In this document: positions 28,092 through 37,639 of the stretch, one piece after another | Layout of the letters: every line of letters starts with the position of its first letter | How positions within the stretch are numbered: the stretch's first letter is position 1 | Assembly: GCF_001696715.1 (NCBI RefSeq) | Contig: NZ_MBFM01000001.1 | Span: 363,199 to 405,283, forward strand | Length of the DNA stretch: 42,085 nucleotides | Reading direction: 5' to 3' | Source of the DNA: Thauera phenolivorans | Lineage (GTDB): Bacteria > Pseudomonadota > Gammaproteobacteria > Burkholderiales > Rhodocyclaceae | Notes under the pieces: generated by a model | The model's input: the letters and a program-made list of their open reading frames with translations, nothing else | Told to the model about the DNA's origin: nothing | Databases searched by the model: none | Translations under genes and position numbers: made by a program

Positions 28092-29404
28092 TCGCGCTCG
28101 AGCCGGTAATCGACGTAGGTGCTGTCGCGCAGCTGGCGCACCCAGTCCTCGTAGGCCTCGTCGGCCTTGCGCTCGCGCAGCACCGCGCGCGCGGCGGCGC
28201 GCTTGCGCTCGTCGGTGACGTCCTGCAGGCGGCGCTCCTCGACCATGATCAGGTGCCAGCCGAACGGCGAGCGCACCGGCGGGCTGAGCTCGCCCGGCTG
28301 CAGCGCGTTCATCGCGCGCTCGAACTCGGGCACGGTGTCGCCCGGATTGAGCCAGCCGAGGTCGCCACCCTTGGCGGCGGAAAGGTCGGCCGAATTGGCC
28401 TTCGCCAGTTCGCCGAAGTCTGCGCCGTTGGCGACCCGTTCGCGCAGGCCGAGCAGGCGGGCCTCGGCCTCGGCGTCCGACAGCACCTCGGAGGTGCGGA
28501 TCAGGATGTGGCGCGCGCGCGTCTGTTCGAGCTGCTGGGATGCCACGCCATCACCGCCGCGCTTGTCCACCAGCTTGAGGATGTGCACGCCGGCGGCGCT
28601 GCGCAGGGGCGGGGTGATCTCGCCCGGCTGGAGCTGGCGCGCCGCCTCGGCGAACAGGGCCGGCAGGCGGTCGCGCTGGCGCCAGCCGAGGCTGCCGCCG
28701 TTGATCGCGTCGGGCGCGTCGGAGGTCGCCGCGGCGACGCGGGCGAAATCCTCCCCGCTGCGCAGGCGAGTCATCACCGCCTCGGCCTTGGCGCGCAGCG
28801 CCTCGATCTGCTGCGGCGTCGCGCCCTCGGGCGCGCGCAGCAGGATGTGGGCGACCAGGTACTCTTCACCCGACAGCGCGTCGGGATTGCTGTTGAGGAA
28901 GTTGTCGATCTCCGCATCGGTGACCGCGACGCGGCTGTCGACCTCGCGCTCGCGCAACCGGCTGATCAGCATCTCGGTGCGGATCTGCTTGCGGAACTGC
29001 TCCCAGCTCACGCCATCGGCCTCGAGCCGACGACGCAGCTCGTCGGTGTCGATGCGGTTGTTCTGGGCGATGCTTGCGATCGCACGATCCAGGGCGGCGT
29101 CGTCGATGCGCAGCGAAGTGTCGCGCGCGAGCTGGAGCTGGGCGTGCTCGATGATGAGCTGCTCGAGCAGCTGGCGCTCGAGCACGCCTGCCGGCGGCAG
29201 CTCGACGCCCTGGCGCTGGAGCTGACGGGTGGCCTGGTCGATCCGCGCGCGCAGCTCGAGCGCGGTGATCACCTCGCTATTGACCACTGCGACGATCCGA
29301 TCGACCTCGATGGGGGTGGTCGCGGCGCCGGCCGGCAAGGCGAGCGCAAGGCAGCACAGGCCGGCGGCGAGCGCAGGACGGGTACGGGAAAGGAGACGAT
29401 TCAT
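28088..29404 (-). CDS. surA: Periplasmic chaperone/peptidyl-prolyl isomerase
   Basis: A 438-residue outer-membrane-protein chaperone. Residues 1-28 form a signal peptide (hydrophobic core ALAAGLCCLALALPAGA). An N-terminal chaperone region follows (VDRIVAVVNSEVIT), with a large helical section to about 175. Then come two parvulin domains, each beginning with an (A)HIL(L/I)R strand (VAHILLRAP and ARHILIRTS) and ending in FGWHLI-type strands, and a short C-terminal helix. It follows lptD by 32 bases; LptD is a known SurA client, so the order makes functional sense. It overlaps pdxA by 4 bases. Confidence 0.96.
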   Translation of the reverse strand: MNRLLSRTRPALAAGLCCLALALPAGAATTPIEVDRIVAVVNSEVITALELRARIDQATRQLQRQGVELPPAGVLERQLLEQLIIEHAQLQLARDTSLRIDDAALDRAIASIAQNNRIDTDELRRRLEADGVSWEQFRKQIRTEMLISRLREREVDSRVAVTDAEIDNFLNSNPDALSGEEYLVAHILLRAPEGATPQQIEALRAKAEAVMTRLRSGEDFARVAAATSDAPDAINGGSLGWRQRDRLPALFAEAARQLQPGEITPPLRSAAGVHILKLVDKRGGDGVASQQLEQTRARHILIRTSEVLSDAEAEARLLGLRERVANGADFGELAKANSADLSAAKGGDLGWLNPGDTVPEFERAMNALQPGELSPPVRSPFGWHLIMVEERRLQDVTDERKRAAARAVLRERKADEAYEDWVRQLRDSTYVDYRLERE

Positions 29405-29436
29405 GGTCACTCGATTGAATTGCGGAGGCGGCACGC

Positions 29437-31860
29437 TCAGTCGGCGCCGAAGACGCGGTCTGCCGAGGAAGCATTGATCATGCCATAGCCCGGCACACTG
29501 CGCCGGATCAGGTTGAGCGGGTTGGAGCCGATCCCGGCGAGGTCGTTCAGCTCGAGCTGGACATACACCGCTTTGGTGACGTCGTCCCTCTCGACCGCGA
29601 AACGGTGCATCGCGACGCGGAACACCCAGCAGCCGCCGTCGTACTCGAGACCGGCGAGCGCCTCGGTGGTGCGGTCCTCGAGCACCGATCGGGTCACGCG
29701 GCCGACCCCGTACCAGCGCCCGCCGAGCGGCCACTGGCCGGAGACGTCGATGTCGCGCAGGCCGCTGCCGACATAGCCGGGGCGGGAGTAGCGGTAACTC
29801 AGGTTGAGCGTCTTGGCATAGTCGGGCTGATAGCGCAGGGTCGCGTTGTAGCGCTGGGTCTGTCCTTCGTCGGCGTCGTACTGGGCCAGCGCTTCCAGGC
29901 TGGTGTGGCGCGAGATCCGGCCGCTGAAGCCGCCGAGCAGGTCGGCGCGCGAGTCGGTACGCGCGGTCTCGCCGGCGGTGACTTCCTGGTCCCGGAAATA
30001 ATAGCGCTGACCGACGATCACCCGCATGCGCTCGGCGCCGGTCTCCGGCTCGATCAGGCGCGAGGTGACCGCTGCGGTGAGTTGGTTGGCATCGGCGATG
30101 CGGTCGCCGCCCGAATAGAGGTTCTCGGCGAAGATCTGCGCAAAGCCGAAGTCGAACCGGCTGGTGTCGAACAGCGGGATGTCGTCCTGCCGGCGATACG
30201 GAACATACAGATAGTAGAGCCGGGGCTCGAGCGTCTGCAGGTAGTCGCCGCCGAAGAACTGCGCCTCGCGCTCGAAGATCAGCCCGCCGTCGAGCGAGGC
30301 GATCGGCAGCGTGCGGCTGATCGAGTTGCGCAGGTTGGGCGAATCCACCGGCCGCTCGAGGTCGTAGCTGGTGTGATGCACGCCGACCTTGGGGGTCAGG
30401 AAGTAGGCCGTCCCCTGCAGCGGCAGCGACAGCTGCGGGTAGGCGGTGATCCGCTCGCCCTCGACCCGGTTGTTCTCCGTGTGCTTGAAGCTGACGTACT
30501 CGCTGTCGAGCTTGAACAGGCCGCCGAAGGGCAGATCCGCCCGCAGCGCGTTCAGCTTGAGCTGCGGCAGCCGGCGGTAGGGCGGCGCCACATAGTCGTC
30601 GGGGTCGGGGTTCAGGGTCTGGTAGCTCTGCATCAGCGCCGAGGCCGACCACCAGCCGCCGCTGTAGACCAGCTGCCCCTGGCGCAGCAGGTGCGACTGC
30701 GAGGCGATCGCGATGCGCGAGGACAGGTCCTCGAAATAGGCGTCGTCCGACACCGCGTTGAAGTCGAGCGCACCGCTCAGCCTGGGCGTGATCCGCTGCC
30801 GGTGCTGCAGCGAGCCGAAGCTGCGCGCCTCGCCGGTGACGCGATCCTCGGGCAGCCACTCCGCCCGCGCCTGGCCCTGGTAGGTCTCGCCGAGGTAACG
30901 GAACTCGCCGCCGATCTGCAGGCCGCGCCGGCCCATGAAGCGCGGCGTGATCGTCGCGTCGTAGTTGGGGGCGATGTTCCAGTAATAGGGCTGTGCGAAG
31001 TCGATGCCGGTCTTGTTGGAGGAGCCGAAGGTCGGCGGCAGCAGGCCGGACTGGCGCTGCGCCAGCAGCGGGAACTCGATCCAGGGCATCCAGAACAGCG
31101 GCGTGTCCATGAACACGATGCTGCCGCCGCGCGCAGTGCCGACCTCGCGATCGTAGTCGAGCTGCAGGTCGCGCGCCTTGATGTACCAGTCGGGATCGGT
31201 CGGCTCGCATGTGGTCCAGGTGCCGTTCTTCAGCCGGTACTGGTTCTCCCCTTCGAGCAGCAGGGCATCGGCCTCGCCGCTGCCCGCCGCGGTCACCCCG
31301 CCTTCCGCCTTCGGGCGGTTGATCGAGTACCGCGGCGACTCGAAGGTGCCGACCTGGTCGCCGACGAAGAGATTGAGCCGCGGACCGGTGATCCGGTCCC
31401 CGCCCTTCTGCAGCCGCACATTGCCCTCGGCCACCGCCTCGTCGGTCAGTTCGTCGTAGCTGACACGGTCGGCCTGCAGGCGGAGGTCGTCGCGCCGCAC
31501 GTCGGCCTCGCCTTCGGCGAACAGGCCGATGCCGCGCGTGCCGCTGATGCGCTCGGCACGGACGTCGGTTGCGCCGAGCGCCAGCGGCGCTGCCGGCTCC
31601 GACACGGCCTCGGCCGCGGGCGGCGCCTCGACCACCGTCTCGGCGACCGGACTCGCCGCCGGGGCCGGACTCGCCCCCACCGGCTGCGGGGCGGGCGTGG
31701 AGACGGCAGGCGAGGGAACGGCTGGGCGCGCCGGCGCGTCGCGCACCAGATCCGGCGACACGACCAGCGGCGCCAGCCCGGCGCCGAAGGCCGAGCCGGA
31801 GATCCAGCACAGCAGCCATGGCAGGACGCGCATCCGAGTTTTCAAAGCCTTGTCTGGCAC
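29437..31860 (-). CDS. lptD: LPS-assembly protein LptD
   Basis: An 807-residue outer-membrane protein that, with LptE, inserts lipopolysaccharide into the outer leaflet. A signal peptide covers about residues 1-27. A Pro/Ala-rich linker of some 65 residues (about 30-95) is unusual in length. The periplasmic beta-taco domain follows (RLQADRVSYDELTDEAVAEGNVRL) and then the 26-stranded barrel from about 225. The mature protein has only two cysteines, Cys218 (TTCEPTDPDWY) and Cys744 (DGGCWVFRV), so a single domain-linking disulfide is expected instead of two as in E. coli. The start is the GTG at 31860, preceded by GGGGAA; an ATG 9 codons on (31833) is possible. It is divergent from amgK. Confidence 0.95.
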   Translation of the reverse strand: MPDKALKTRMRVLPWLLCWISGSAFGAGLAPLVVSPDLVRDAPARPAVPSPAVSTPAPQPVGASPAPAASPVAETVVEAPPAAEAVSEPAAPLALGATDVRAERISGTRGIGLFAEGEADVRRDDLRLQADRVSYDELTDEAVAEGNVRLQKGGDRITGPRLNLFVGDQVGTFESPRYSINRPKAEGGVTAAGSGEADALLLEGENQYRLKNGTWTTCEPTDPDWYIKARDLQLDYDREVGTARGGSIVFMDTPLFWMPWIEFPLLAQRQSGLLPPTFGSSNKTGIDFAQPYYWNIAPNYDATITPRFMGRRGLQIGGEFRYLGETYQGQARAEWLPEDRVTGEARSFGSLQHRQRITPRLSGALDFNAVSDDAYFEDLSSRIAIASQSHLLRQGQLVYSGGWWSASALMQSYQTLNPDPDDYVAPPYRRLPQLKLNALRADLPFGGLFKLDSEYVSFKHTENNRVEGERITAYPQLSLPLQGTAYFLTPKVGVHHTSYDLERPVDSPNLRNSISRTLPIASLDGGLIFEREAQFFGGDYLQTLEPRLYYLYVPYRRQDDIPLFDTSRFDFGFAQIFAENLYSGGDRIADANQLTAAVTSRLIEPETGAERMRVIVGQRYYFRDQEVTAGETARTDSRADLLGGFSGRISRHTSLEALAQYDADEGQTQRYNATLRYQPDYAKTLNLSYRYSRPGYVGSGLRDIDVSGQWPLGGRWYGVGRVTRSVLEDRTTEALAGLEYDGGCWVFRVAMHRFAVERDDVTKAVYVQLELNDLAGIGSNPLNLIRRSVPGYGMINASSADRVFGAD

Positions 31861-31952
31861 AGCATTCCCCGTCGCGGCAGTGGCTGGCCGCCCACCGGAA
31901 CGACCGTATTGATAAACTCCCGGATTCTACACGAACGTCTGCGGAGAACTCC
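31861..31952. promoter_or_regulatory. Divergent control region of lptD and amgK
   Basis: This 92-base gap separates the divergent starts. On the minus strand TAGAAT (complement of 31924-31929) is a plausible -10 for lptD. On the plus strand an AT-rich run around 31906-31918 may hold the amgK promoter. Neither -35 is convincing. Confidence 0.3.
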
Positions 31953-32981
31953 TTGCCCCGCCTTGCCCAGCTCGACGCCTGGCTCGCCGAAACCCTGCCC
32001 GGGCGCCGCTTCCAGCTCACCCCGGCCTCGGCCGACGCCAGCTTCCGCCGCTACTTCCGCCTCGTCTTCGACGACGGCTCACCCTCGCTGATCGTCATGG
32101 ACGCCCCACCGGCCAACGAGGACTGCCGCCCCTGGCTGCATGTCGCCGACCTCTTCCGCAAGGCCGGCGCCCACGTCCCCGACGTACTCGCACAGGACCT
32201 CGAGCAGGGCTTCCTGCTGCTCTCCGACCTCGGCAGCACCACCTATCTGTCCGCGCTGCGCGCGCAGGACGACCCTTACCGCGCCGCCGGGCTCTACGCC
32301 GACGCGCTCGGCATGCTGGCGGCGATCCAGGCCGCGAGCCGGCCCGGCGTGTTGCCCGACTACGACCGCGCGCTGCTGTTGCGCGAGCTCATGCTGTTTC
32401 CGGAGTGGTACGTGGCCCGCCACAAGGGCATCGTGCTCGACGACAAGGAGACCGCCAGCCTGCACGACGCCTTCGAGCGCATCCTCGCGGTGAACCTGGC
32501 CGAGCCCAGGGTGTTCGTGCATCGCGACTTCCATTCGCGCAATCTGATGCTGCTCGAGCCCGCCGACGAGGCCGGCCTCAACCCCGGCGTGATCGATTTC
32601 CAGGACGCGGTGTACGGGCCGATCAGCTACGACCTGGTGTCGCTCTTCAAGGACGCCTACATCCGCTGGGACGAGGAGTTCGTCCTCGACCTGCTGATCC
32701 GCTACTGGGAGGCCGCGAAGAAGCTCGGCCTGCCGGTGCGCGCCGAGTTCCCCGACTTCCACCGCGACTTCGAGTGGATGGGCGTGCAGCGCCACCTCAA
32801 GGTGCTCGGCATCTTCGCCCGTCTCCATCATCGCGACGGCAAGGACGGCTATCTGGCCGACATGCCGCTGGTGATGGACTACCTGCGCCGCGCCTGCAAG
32901 CGCTGGCGCGAGCTGGGACCGCTGACCCGGCTGCTCGAGCGCATCGAGCCGGAGCAGGTCAGCGTCGGCTACACCTTCTGA
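31953..32981 (+). CDS. amgK: N-acetylmuramate/N-acetylglucosamine kinase
   Basis: A 342-residue kinase of the aminoglycoside-phosphotransferase fold. The Brenner-like catalytic loop is HRDFHSRN (190-197) and the metal-binding segment is IDFQD (214-218). With murU immediately downstream this is AmgK, which phosphorylates the anomeric position of MurNAc/GlcNAc in the cell-wall recycling route that bypasses de novo UDP-MurNAc synthesis. The start is taken as the TTG at 31953 because GGAG lies 8 bases before it and the family N-terminus (RLAQLDAWL) follows. The frame stays open further upstream to 31569, but that lies over lptD on the other strand. Location next to lptD-surA matches pseudomonads and betaproteobacteria. 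Confidence 0.9.
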   Translation: MPRLAQLDAWLAETLPGRRFQLTPASADASFRRYFRLVFDDGSPSLIVMDAPPANEDCRPWLHVADLFRKAGAHVPDVLAQDLEQGFLLLSDLGSTTYLSALRAQDDPYRAAGLYADALGMLAAIQAASRPGVLPDYDRALLLRELMLFPEWYVARHKGIVLDDKETASLHDAFERILAVNLAEPRVFVHRDFHSRNLMLLEPADEAGLNPGVIDFQDAVYGPISYDLVSLFKDAYIRWDEEFVLDLLIRYWEAAKKLGLPVRAEFPDFHRDFEWMGVQRHLKVLGIFARLHHRDGKDGYLADMPLVMDYLRRACKRWRELGPLTRLLERIEPEQVSVGYTF

Positions 32982-32991
32982 GCGCCCGCCG

Positions 32992-33723
32992 ATGAAAGCG
33001 ATGATCCTCGCCGCCGGCCGCGGCGAACGCATGCGCCCACTGACCGACCATCGCCCCAAGCCGCTGCTCGAGGCCGGTGGCAAGCCGCTGATCGTGTGGC
33101 ACATCGAGCGCCTGCGCGACGCGGGCTTCCGCGAGCTGGTGATCAACCACGCCCACCTCGGCCATCTGCTCGAGACCGCGCTCGGCGACGGCAGCGCCTT
33201 CGGCGTGCGCATCGCGTGGTCGGCGGAGGCGGTCGCGCTCGAGACCGCCGGCGGCATCCGCCAGGCGCTGCCACTGCTCGGCGACGCCCCCTTCGTCGTC
33301 GTCAATGGCGACGTCTTCTGCGATGCCGACTTCGGCGCGCTGCGCGCCGCGGCCGAGGCCCTGGCCGCCGGCGAGGACCTCGCCCACCTGCTGCTGGTGC
33401 CCAATCCCGACCACCACCCGACGGGCGACTTCGGCCTGGTGAATGGCAGGGTCCATGCCGAAGGCGAGCCGCGGCTGACCTTCGCCGGGCTCGGCGCCTA
33501 CCGGCCGGCCCTGTTCGCCGGCCTCGCCGCGGGCGAACGCGCCGCCCTCGGCCCGCTGCTGCGCGCGGCGATGGCCGCCGGGCGGGTCGCCGGCGCGCGC
33601 CACGACGGCTGCTGGGTCGATGTCGGCACACCACAGCGCCTCGCCGAACTCGACGCCCGCCTGCGTGCCGCCGCGGCACCCCGGCCGCAAACGGTGGTCG
33701 ACAGCCCTGTCGACCCCGCATGA
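32992..33723 (+). CDS. murU: N-acetylmuramate alpha-1-phosphate uridylyltransferase
   Basis: A 243-residue nucleotidyltransferase that turns MurNAc-alpha-1-phosphate and UTP into UDP-MurNAc for peptidoglycan recycling. The nucleotide-binding start is [23 protein letters not shown]. The metal-site NGDVFCDAD is near residue 104, and the product-side [12 protein letters not shown] is at about 205-216. The short length, lacking the left-handed helix domain of GlmU or RmlA, fits MurU. It begins 10 bases after amgK and is surely co-transcribed with it. pepP begins 12 bases downstream, so the operon may continue. Confidence 0.92.
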   Translation: MKAMILAAGRGERMRPLTDHRPKPLLEAGGKPLIVWHIERLRDAGFRELVINHAHLGHLLETALGDGSAFGVRIAWSAEAVALETAGGIRQALPLLGDAPFVVVNGDVFCDADFGALRAAAEALAAGEDLAHLLLVPNPDHHPTGDFGLVNGRVHAEGEPRLTFAGLGAYRPALFAGLAAGERAALGPLLRAAMAAGRVAGARHDGCWVDVGTPQRLAELDARLRAAAAPRPQTVVDSPVDPA

Positions 33724-33735
33724 CATAATCGCCCC

Positions 33736-35082
33736 ATGAACGCACCGACCGAATCCCGCCCGCTCGACATCACCCCCTTCCGTGCCCGCCGCGAGCGCCT
33801 GCTGGAACGCATGGCCGCAGCCGGCGGCGGTGTCGCCATCCTCGCCACCGCCCCCGAGCGTCCGCGCAACCGCGATGCCCACTACCCCTACCGCCACGAC
33901 AGCTATTTCTACTACCTCAGCGGCTTCACCGAACCCGAGGCGGTGGTGGTCCTGGTCGCCGGCGAGCAGCCCAGCCAGATTCTGTTCTGCCGCCAGCGCG
34001 ACGAGGAGCAGGAGATCTGGAACGGCTACCGGCACGGCCCGGAGGCGGCGCGTGAGCGATTCGGCTTCGACGAGGCGTGGACGATCGGCGACCTCGAGCG
34101 CCGCCTGCCCGACTTCCTCGCCAACCAGCCGGTGCTGTGGTGCGGCCTCGGCTATGACAACGAGTGGGACACCCGCGTCATCGCCGCGCTCAATGCGGTG
34201 CGCGACAAGGCGCGCACAGGCATCATCCCACCGCACTCGGTGCGCGATGTGCGCGCCGACCTCGACGAGATGCGGCTGTTCAAGGACGACACCGAGCTGG
34301 CGATCATGCGCCGCGCGGCGAAGATCTCCGCCGAGGCCCATCGGCGGGCGATGCTCGCCACCCGTCCGGGCCGCTTCGAGTACGAGATCGAGGCCGAGCT
34401 GCTGCACGCCTTCCGCGCCGCCGGCAGCCAGTTCCCCGCCTACACCTCGATCGTCGCCAGCGGCGCCAACGCCTGCGTGCTGCATTACGTGGAGAACGAC
34501 CGGCGCATGATCGACGGCGAGCTGCTGCTGATCGACGCCGGCTGCGAACTCGACGGCTACGCCTCCGACATCACCCGCACCTTCCCGGTGAACGGGCGTT
34601 TCAGCGGCCCGCAACGCGAACTCTATGAGCTCGTGCTCGCCGCCCAGCACGCGGCGCGCGCCGAGATCCGCCCGGGCGCGCACTGGAACCAGCCGCACGA
34701 GGCCGCGGTGGAGGTGCTCGCCCAGGGCCTGCTCGACCTCGGCCTGCTCGAGGGCAGCCTCGACGGCGTGCTCGAGCGCGGCGACTACCGCCGCTTCTAC
34801 ATGCACCGCACCGGGCATTGGCTCGGCATGGACGTGCACGACGCCGGCGAATACAAGGTGGGCGGCGCGTGGCGAGCGCTCGAGGAGGGCATGGTGCTGA
34901 CCGTCGAGCCCGGTTGCTACGTGCGCCCAGGCGAGGGCGTGCCCGAGGCCTTCTGGAACATCGGCATCCGCATCGAGGACGACGCGGTGGTCACCGCGGC
35001 CGGCTGCGAGTTCATCACCGAGGACGCGCCCAAATCGGTCGCCGACATCGAGGCGCTGATGCGGGAGGCGGGCCATGGCTGA
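33736..35082 (+). CDS. pepP: Xaa-Pro aminopeptidase P
   Basis: A 448-residue manganese aminopeptidase of the pita-bread fold that removes N-terminal residues before proline. The N-domain shows FYYLSGFTEPEAVVVL. The five metal ligands lie in LLIDAGCEL and ASDITRTFPV (two Asp), HRTGHWLGMDVHD (His), VLTVEPGCY (Glu) and IRIEDDAVVT (Glu). Length is normal for PepP (about 440). It overlaps ubiH by 8 bases, the pepP-ubiH pairing seen in many beta- and gammaproteobacteria, which implies co-translation. Confidence 0.95.
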   Translation: MNAPTESRPLDITPFRARRERLLERMAAAGGGVAILATAPERPRNRDAHYPYRHDSYFYYLSGFTEPEAVVVLVAGEQPSQILFCRQRDEEQEIWNGYRHGPEAARERFGFDEAWTIGDLERRLPDFLANQPVLWCGLGYDNEWDTRVIAALNAVRDKARTGIIPPHSVRDVRADLDEMRLFKDDTELAIMRRAAKISAEAHRRAMLATRPGRFEYEIEAELLHAFRAAGSQFPAYTSIVASGANACVLHYVENDRRMIDGELLLIDAGCELDGYASDITRTFPVNGRFSGPQRELYELVLAAQHAARAEIRPGAHWNQPHEAAVEVLAQGLLDLGLLEGSLDGVLERGDYRRFYMHRTGHWLGMDVHDAGEYKVGGAWRALEEGMVLTVEPGCYVRPGEGVPEAFWNIGIRIEDDAVVTAAGCEFITEDAPKSVADIEALMREAGHG

Positions 35083-36226
35083 GCGCGACCTGCTGATCGT
35101 CGGCGCCGGCCCGGTCGGCCTCGCGCTCGCGCTCGCCCTCAAGGACAGCGGCCTCGACGTCGCGCTCGCCGACGCCCGCAGTGCCGCCGCAGTCGCCGGC
35201 GACGCGCGCACGCTGGCGCTCGCCCACGGCAGCCGCCTCACCCTGGAGCGGCTCGGCGCCTGGCGCGGCCTGCCGGTGACCCCGATCGAGTCGGTGCACA
35301 TCTCGCACGCGGGCGGTTTCGGCCGCACACTGCTGCGCGCCTCCGAGCACCAACTCCCCGCCCTCGGCTACGTCGTGCCGGCCGGTGCGCTGGCCGCGGC
35401 GCTGCGCCGCGAGGTCGCAGCCGCGGGCATCCCGGTGTTCGACCAGACCGAAGTCCTCGAACTCGCGCCCGCCGAAGCTGCAGTGACCGCCCGCCTCGGC
35501 GGCACCGGCGCGCCGGCGTCGACGCTGAGCGCCCGCCTCGTCGCCTGCGCCGAAGGCGGCATGCGCGCCGACGACGCCGATACCGTCACCCACGACTACC
35601 ACCAGCATGCGCTGATCGGCACCGTCGGCGTCGCCGGAGGACACCACGGGCTCGCCTTCGAGCGCTTCACGGTCGACGGACCGGTGGCTCTGCTGCCCTG
35701 CGGCAAGGACTACGCCCTGGTTCATGTCGCCCCGCCCGCGCGCGCGGACGAACTGCTCGCGCTCGACGACGCGGCCTATCTGGCCGTCCTGCAGGGCCAT
35801 ATCGGCAGCCGCGTACGCCTCACCGGCGTCAGCGCGCGGCTGCGCTACCCGCTCCGGCTGCGCTACCGACGCCAGCCGGTGGGCAAGCGCTGCGTCTGGC
35901 TCGGCAACGCCGCCCAGACCTTGCACCCGGTCGCCGGCCAGGGCTTCAACCTCGCGCTGCGCGACGTGTGGGCGCTCGCCCGCACCCTTCGCGAGCATGG
36001 CGGCGACCCGGGCGATCCCGTCACCCTGTCGGCCTACGCGCGCGCCCGCGACCTCGACCGCTTCGGCACGATCCGCTTCACCGACGCGCTGGTGCGCATC
36101 TTCAGCACCGACTTCCTTCCCATGCGCCACGGCCGCGGCGCCGGCCTCTTCGCCCTCGACCTGATCCCCCCGCTTCGCAATTTCGTCGCCAGACGCATGA
36201 TGTTCGGCGCCCGCGCCTGGCCGTGA
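35075..36226 (+). CDS. ubiH: Ubiquinone-biosynthesis FAD-dependent hydroxylase (UbiH family)
   Basis: A 383-residue flavin monooxygenase of ubiquinone synthesis. The dinucleotide fold is LLIVGAGPVGLALAL (GxGxxG at 10-15). The second FAD motif reads LGNAAQTLHPVAGQGFNLALRD at about 273-294, the UbiH/UbiF form. The substrate domain lies between. The ATG overlaps the end of pepP by 8 bases. The exact ring position it hydroxylates (UbiH, UbiF or UbiI-like) is not certain from sequence alone, but the pepP link favours UbiH. Confidence 0.9.
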   Translation: MAERDLLIVGAGPVGLALALALKDSGLDVALADARSAAAVAGDARTLALAHGSRLTLERLGAWRGLPVTPIESVHISHAGGFGRTLLRASEHQLPALGYVVPAGALAAALRREVAAAGIPVFDQTEVLELAPAEAAVTARLGGTGAPASTLSARLVACAEGGMRADDADTVTHDYHQHALIGTVGVAGGHHGLAFERFTVDGPVALLPCGKDYALVHVAPPARADELLALDDAAYLAVLQGHIGSRVRLTGVSARLRYPLRLRYRRQPVGKRCVWLGNAAQTLHPVAGQGFNLALRDVWALARTLREHGGDPGDPVTLSAYARARDLDRFGTIRFTDALVRIFSTDFLPMRHGRGAGLFALDLIPPLRNFVARRMMFGARAWP

Positions 36227-36233
36227 GGGAGAC

Positions 36234-36264
36234 GCGCGCCCTGTAACGAAGGAGAGGGGCGCGC
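36234..36264 (+). repeat. 8-bp hairpin between ubiH and dusB
   Basis: GCGCGCCC (36234-36241) and GGGCGCGC (36257-36264) are exact reverse complements with a 15-base loop. No T-run follows, so it is at most a weak or Rho-assisted end of the pepP-ubiH transcript. Confidence 0.4.
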
Positions 36265-36286
36265 AGCCGTCGGCCGCCGCATGGGG

Positions 36287-36292
36287 TAAAAT
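36287..36292 (+). promoter_or_regulatory. -10 element of the dusB-fis promoter
   Basis: TAAAAT, 31 bases before the dusB ATG, is followed by ATGCGCG, a GC-rich stretch at the expected start site of the sort found at growth-rate-controlled (stringently regulated) promoters such as fis. A -35 is not clear. Confidence 0.45.
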
Positions 36293-36322
36293 GCGCGTTT
36301 TTCCAGAGCCGCCACCACGCCC

Positions 36323-37345
36323 ATGGAGTACGCCGGTTTCACCCTGCGCAACAACCTCATCGTCGCCCCGATGGCCGGCGTGACCGATCGTCCCTTCCGC
36401 CAGCTGTGCAAGAAGATGGGCGCCGGTCTCGCGGTGTCGGAGATGGTGACCTCGAACTCGCTGCTGTACGGCAGCGAGAAGACGCGCCGCCGCGCCAACC
36501 ACGACGGCGAGGCCGAGCCGATCGCGGTGCAGATCGCCGGTGCGGACCCGGCCATGATGGCCGAGGCCGCGCGCCACAACGCCGACCGCGGTGCCCAGAT
36601 CATCGACATCAACATGGGCTGTCCGGCGAAGAAGGTGTGCAACGTCATGGCCGGTTCGGCGCTGATGCAGGACGAGCCACTGGTCGCCCGCATCCTCGAG
36701 GCGGTGGTGAAGGCGGTGCCCGATACCCCGGTGACGCTGAAGTTCCGCACCGGCTGGAACCGCGCCAACAGGAACGCGCCGAGCATCGCGCACATCGCCG
36801 AGGAGTCCGGCATCCGCGTGATCGCGATCCACGGGCGGACCCGCGCCGACCAGTACATGGGCGATGCCGAGTACGACACGATCGCCGACGTCAAGACGCG
36901 GGTGCGCATCCCGGTGATCGCCAACGGCGACATCGGCAGCCCGCAGAAGGCCAGGCAGGTGCTCGAATATACCGGCGCCGACGGCGTCATGATCGGCCGT
37001 GCCGCCCAGGGGCGTCCCTGGATCTTCCGCGAGATCGAGCACTTTCTCGCCACCGGCGAGATGCTGCCGCCACCGATGGTCAGCGAGATCCACCAGGTGT
37101 GTCGCGAACACCTCGCCGACCTCTACGACTTCTACGGCGACGAGCGTGGGGTGAAGATCGCGCGCAAGCACATCTCCTGGTACACCAGGGGTCTGGTCGG
37201 TTCGGCCGCCTTCCGCCACGCGATGAACCAGATCCCCGACATCCCCGGCCAGCTCGAGGCGGTGCATGTCTTCTTCGGCCAGCTCGCCGAAGCCGACGAC
37301 CGTCTGCGCTACGAAGCGGAAATGCCCCAGGAGCTTGCAGCATGA
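36323..37345 (+). CDS. dusB: tRNA-dihydrouridine synthase B
   Basis: A 340-residue FMN enzyme that reduces uridine to dihydrouridine in tRNA. The N-terminus APMAGVTDRPFR starts the TIM barrel. The catalytic Cys100 lies in NMGCPAKKVC, with LKFRTGW, AIHGRTRADQYMG and the FMN-phosphate site GADGVMIGRAAQGRPW following. A helical tRNA-binding C-domain is at about 245-340. The stop overlaps the fis start by 4 bases (ATGA). The dusB-fis pair is widely conserved in proteobacteria. Confidence 0.96.
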   Translation: MEYAGFTLRNNLIVAPMAGVTDRPFRQLCKKMGAGLAVSEMVTSNSLLYGSEKTRRRANHDGEAEPIAVQIAGADPAMMAEAARHNADRGAQIIDINMGCPAKKVCNVMAGSALMQDEPLVARILEAVVKAVPDTPVTLKFRTGWNRANRNAPSIAHIAEESGIRVIAIHGRTRADQYMGDAEYDTIADVKTRVRIPVIANGDIGSPQKARQVLEYTGADGVMIGRAAQGRPWIFREIEHFLATGEMLPPPMVSEIHQVCREHLADLYDFYGDERGVKIARKHISWYTRGLVGSAAFRHAMNQIPDIPGQLEAVHVFFGQLAEADDRLRYEAEMPQELAA

Positions 37346-37581
37346 GCAGTCCCAGCAACGACATCGCCGACTCGGTTCATCGCACCCTCGAGCAGTACTT
37401 CCGCGACCTCGATGGCGCCAAGCCGGCCGCGATCTACGACATGGTGATCCGCAACGTGGAGCGCCCGATGCTGCAGTTCGTGCTGCAGCAGGCCAAGGGC
37501 AACCAGACCGCCGCGGCCGACATGCTCGGCATCAACCGCAACACCCTGCGGCGCAAGCTCACCGACTACGACCTGCTCTGA
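37342..37581 (+). CDS. fis: DNA-binding protein Fis
   Basis: A 79-residue nucleoid protein and transcription factor. The C-terminal helix-turn-helix (about 52-74: [22 protein letters not shown]) is the Fis-family motif, and the N-terminal half provides the dimer core. It is shorter than the 98-residue E. coli protein at its N-terminus, as is common in betaproteobacteria. Its start overlaps the dusB stop by 4 bases, so it is translated in a coupled way from the dusB transcript. purH follows after 58 bases. Confidence 0.95.
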   Translation: MSSPSNDIADSVHRTLEQYFRDLDGAKPAAIYDMVIRNVERPMLQFVLQQAKGNQTAAADMLGINRNTLRRKLTDYDLL

Positions 37582-37639
37582 GCACCCCGGCCACGCGCCA
37601 CGCAGACTCTCCCAATCCGTCACTCCCTCCGGACTCACG

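Noticed and set aside
29605-32091. A plus-strand frame of 828 codons opposite lptD
   Set aside because: It lies over a clear lptD on the other strand and shows no domain.
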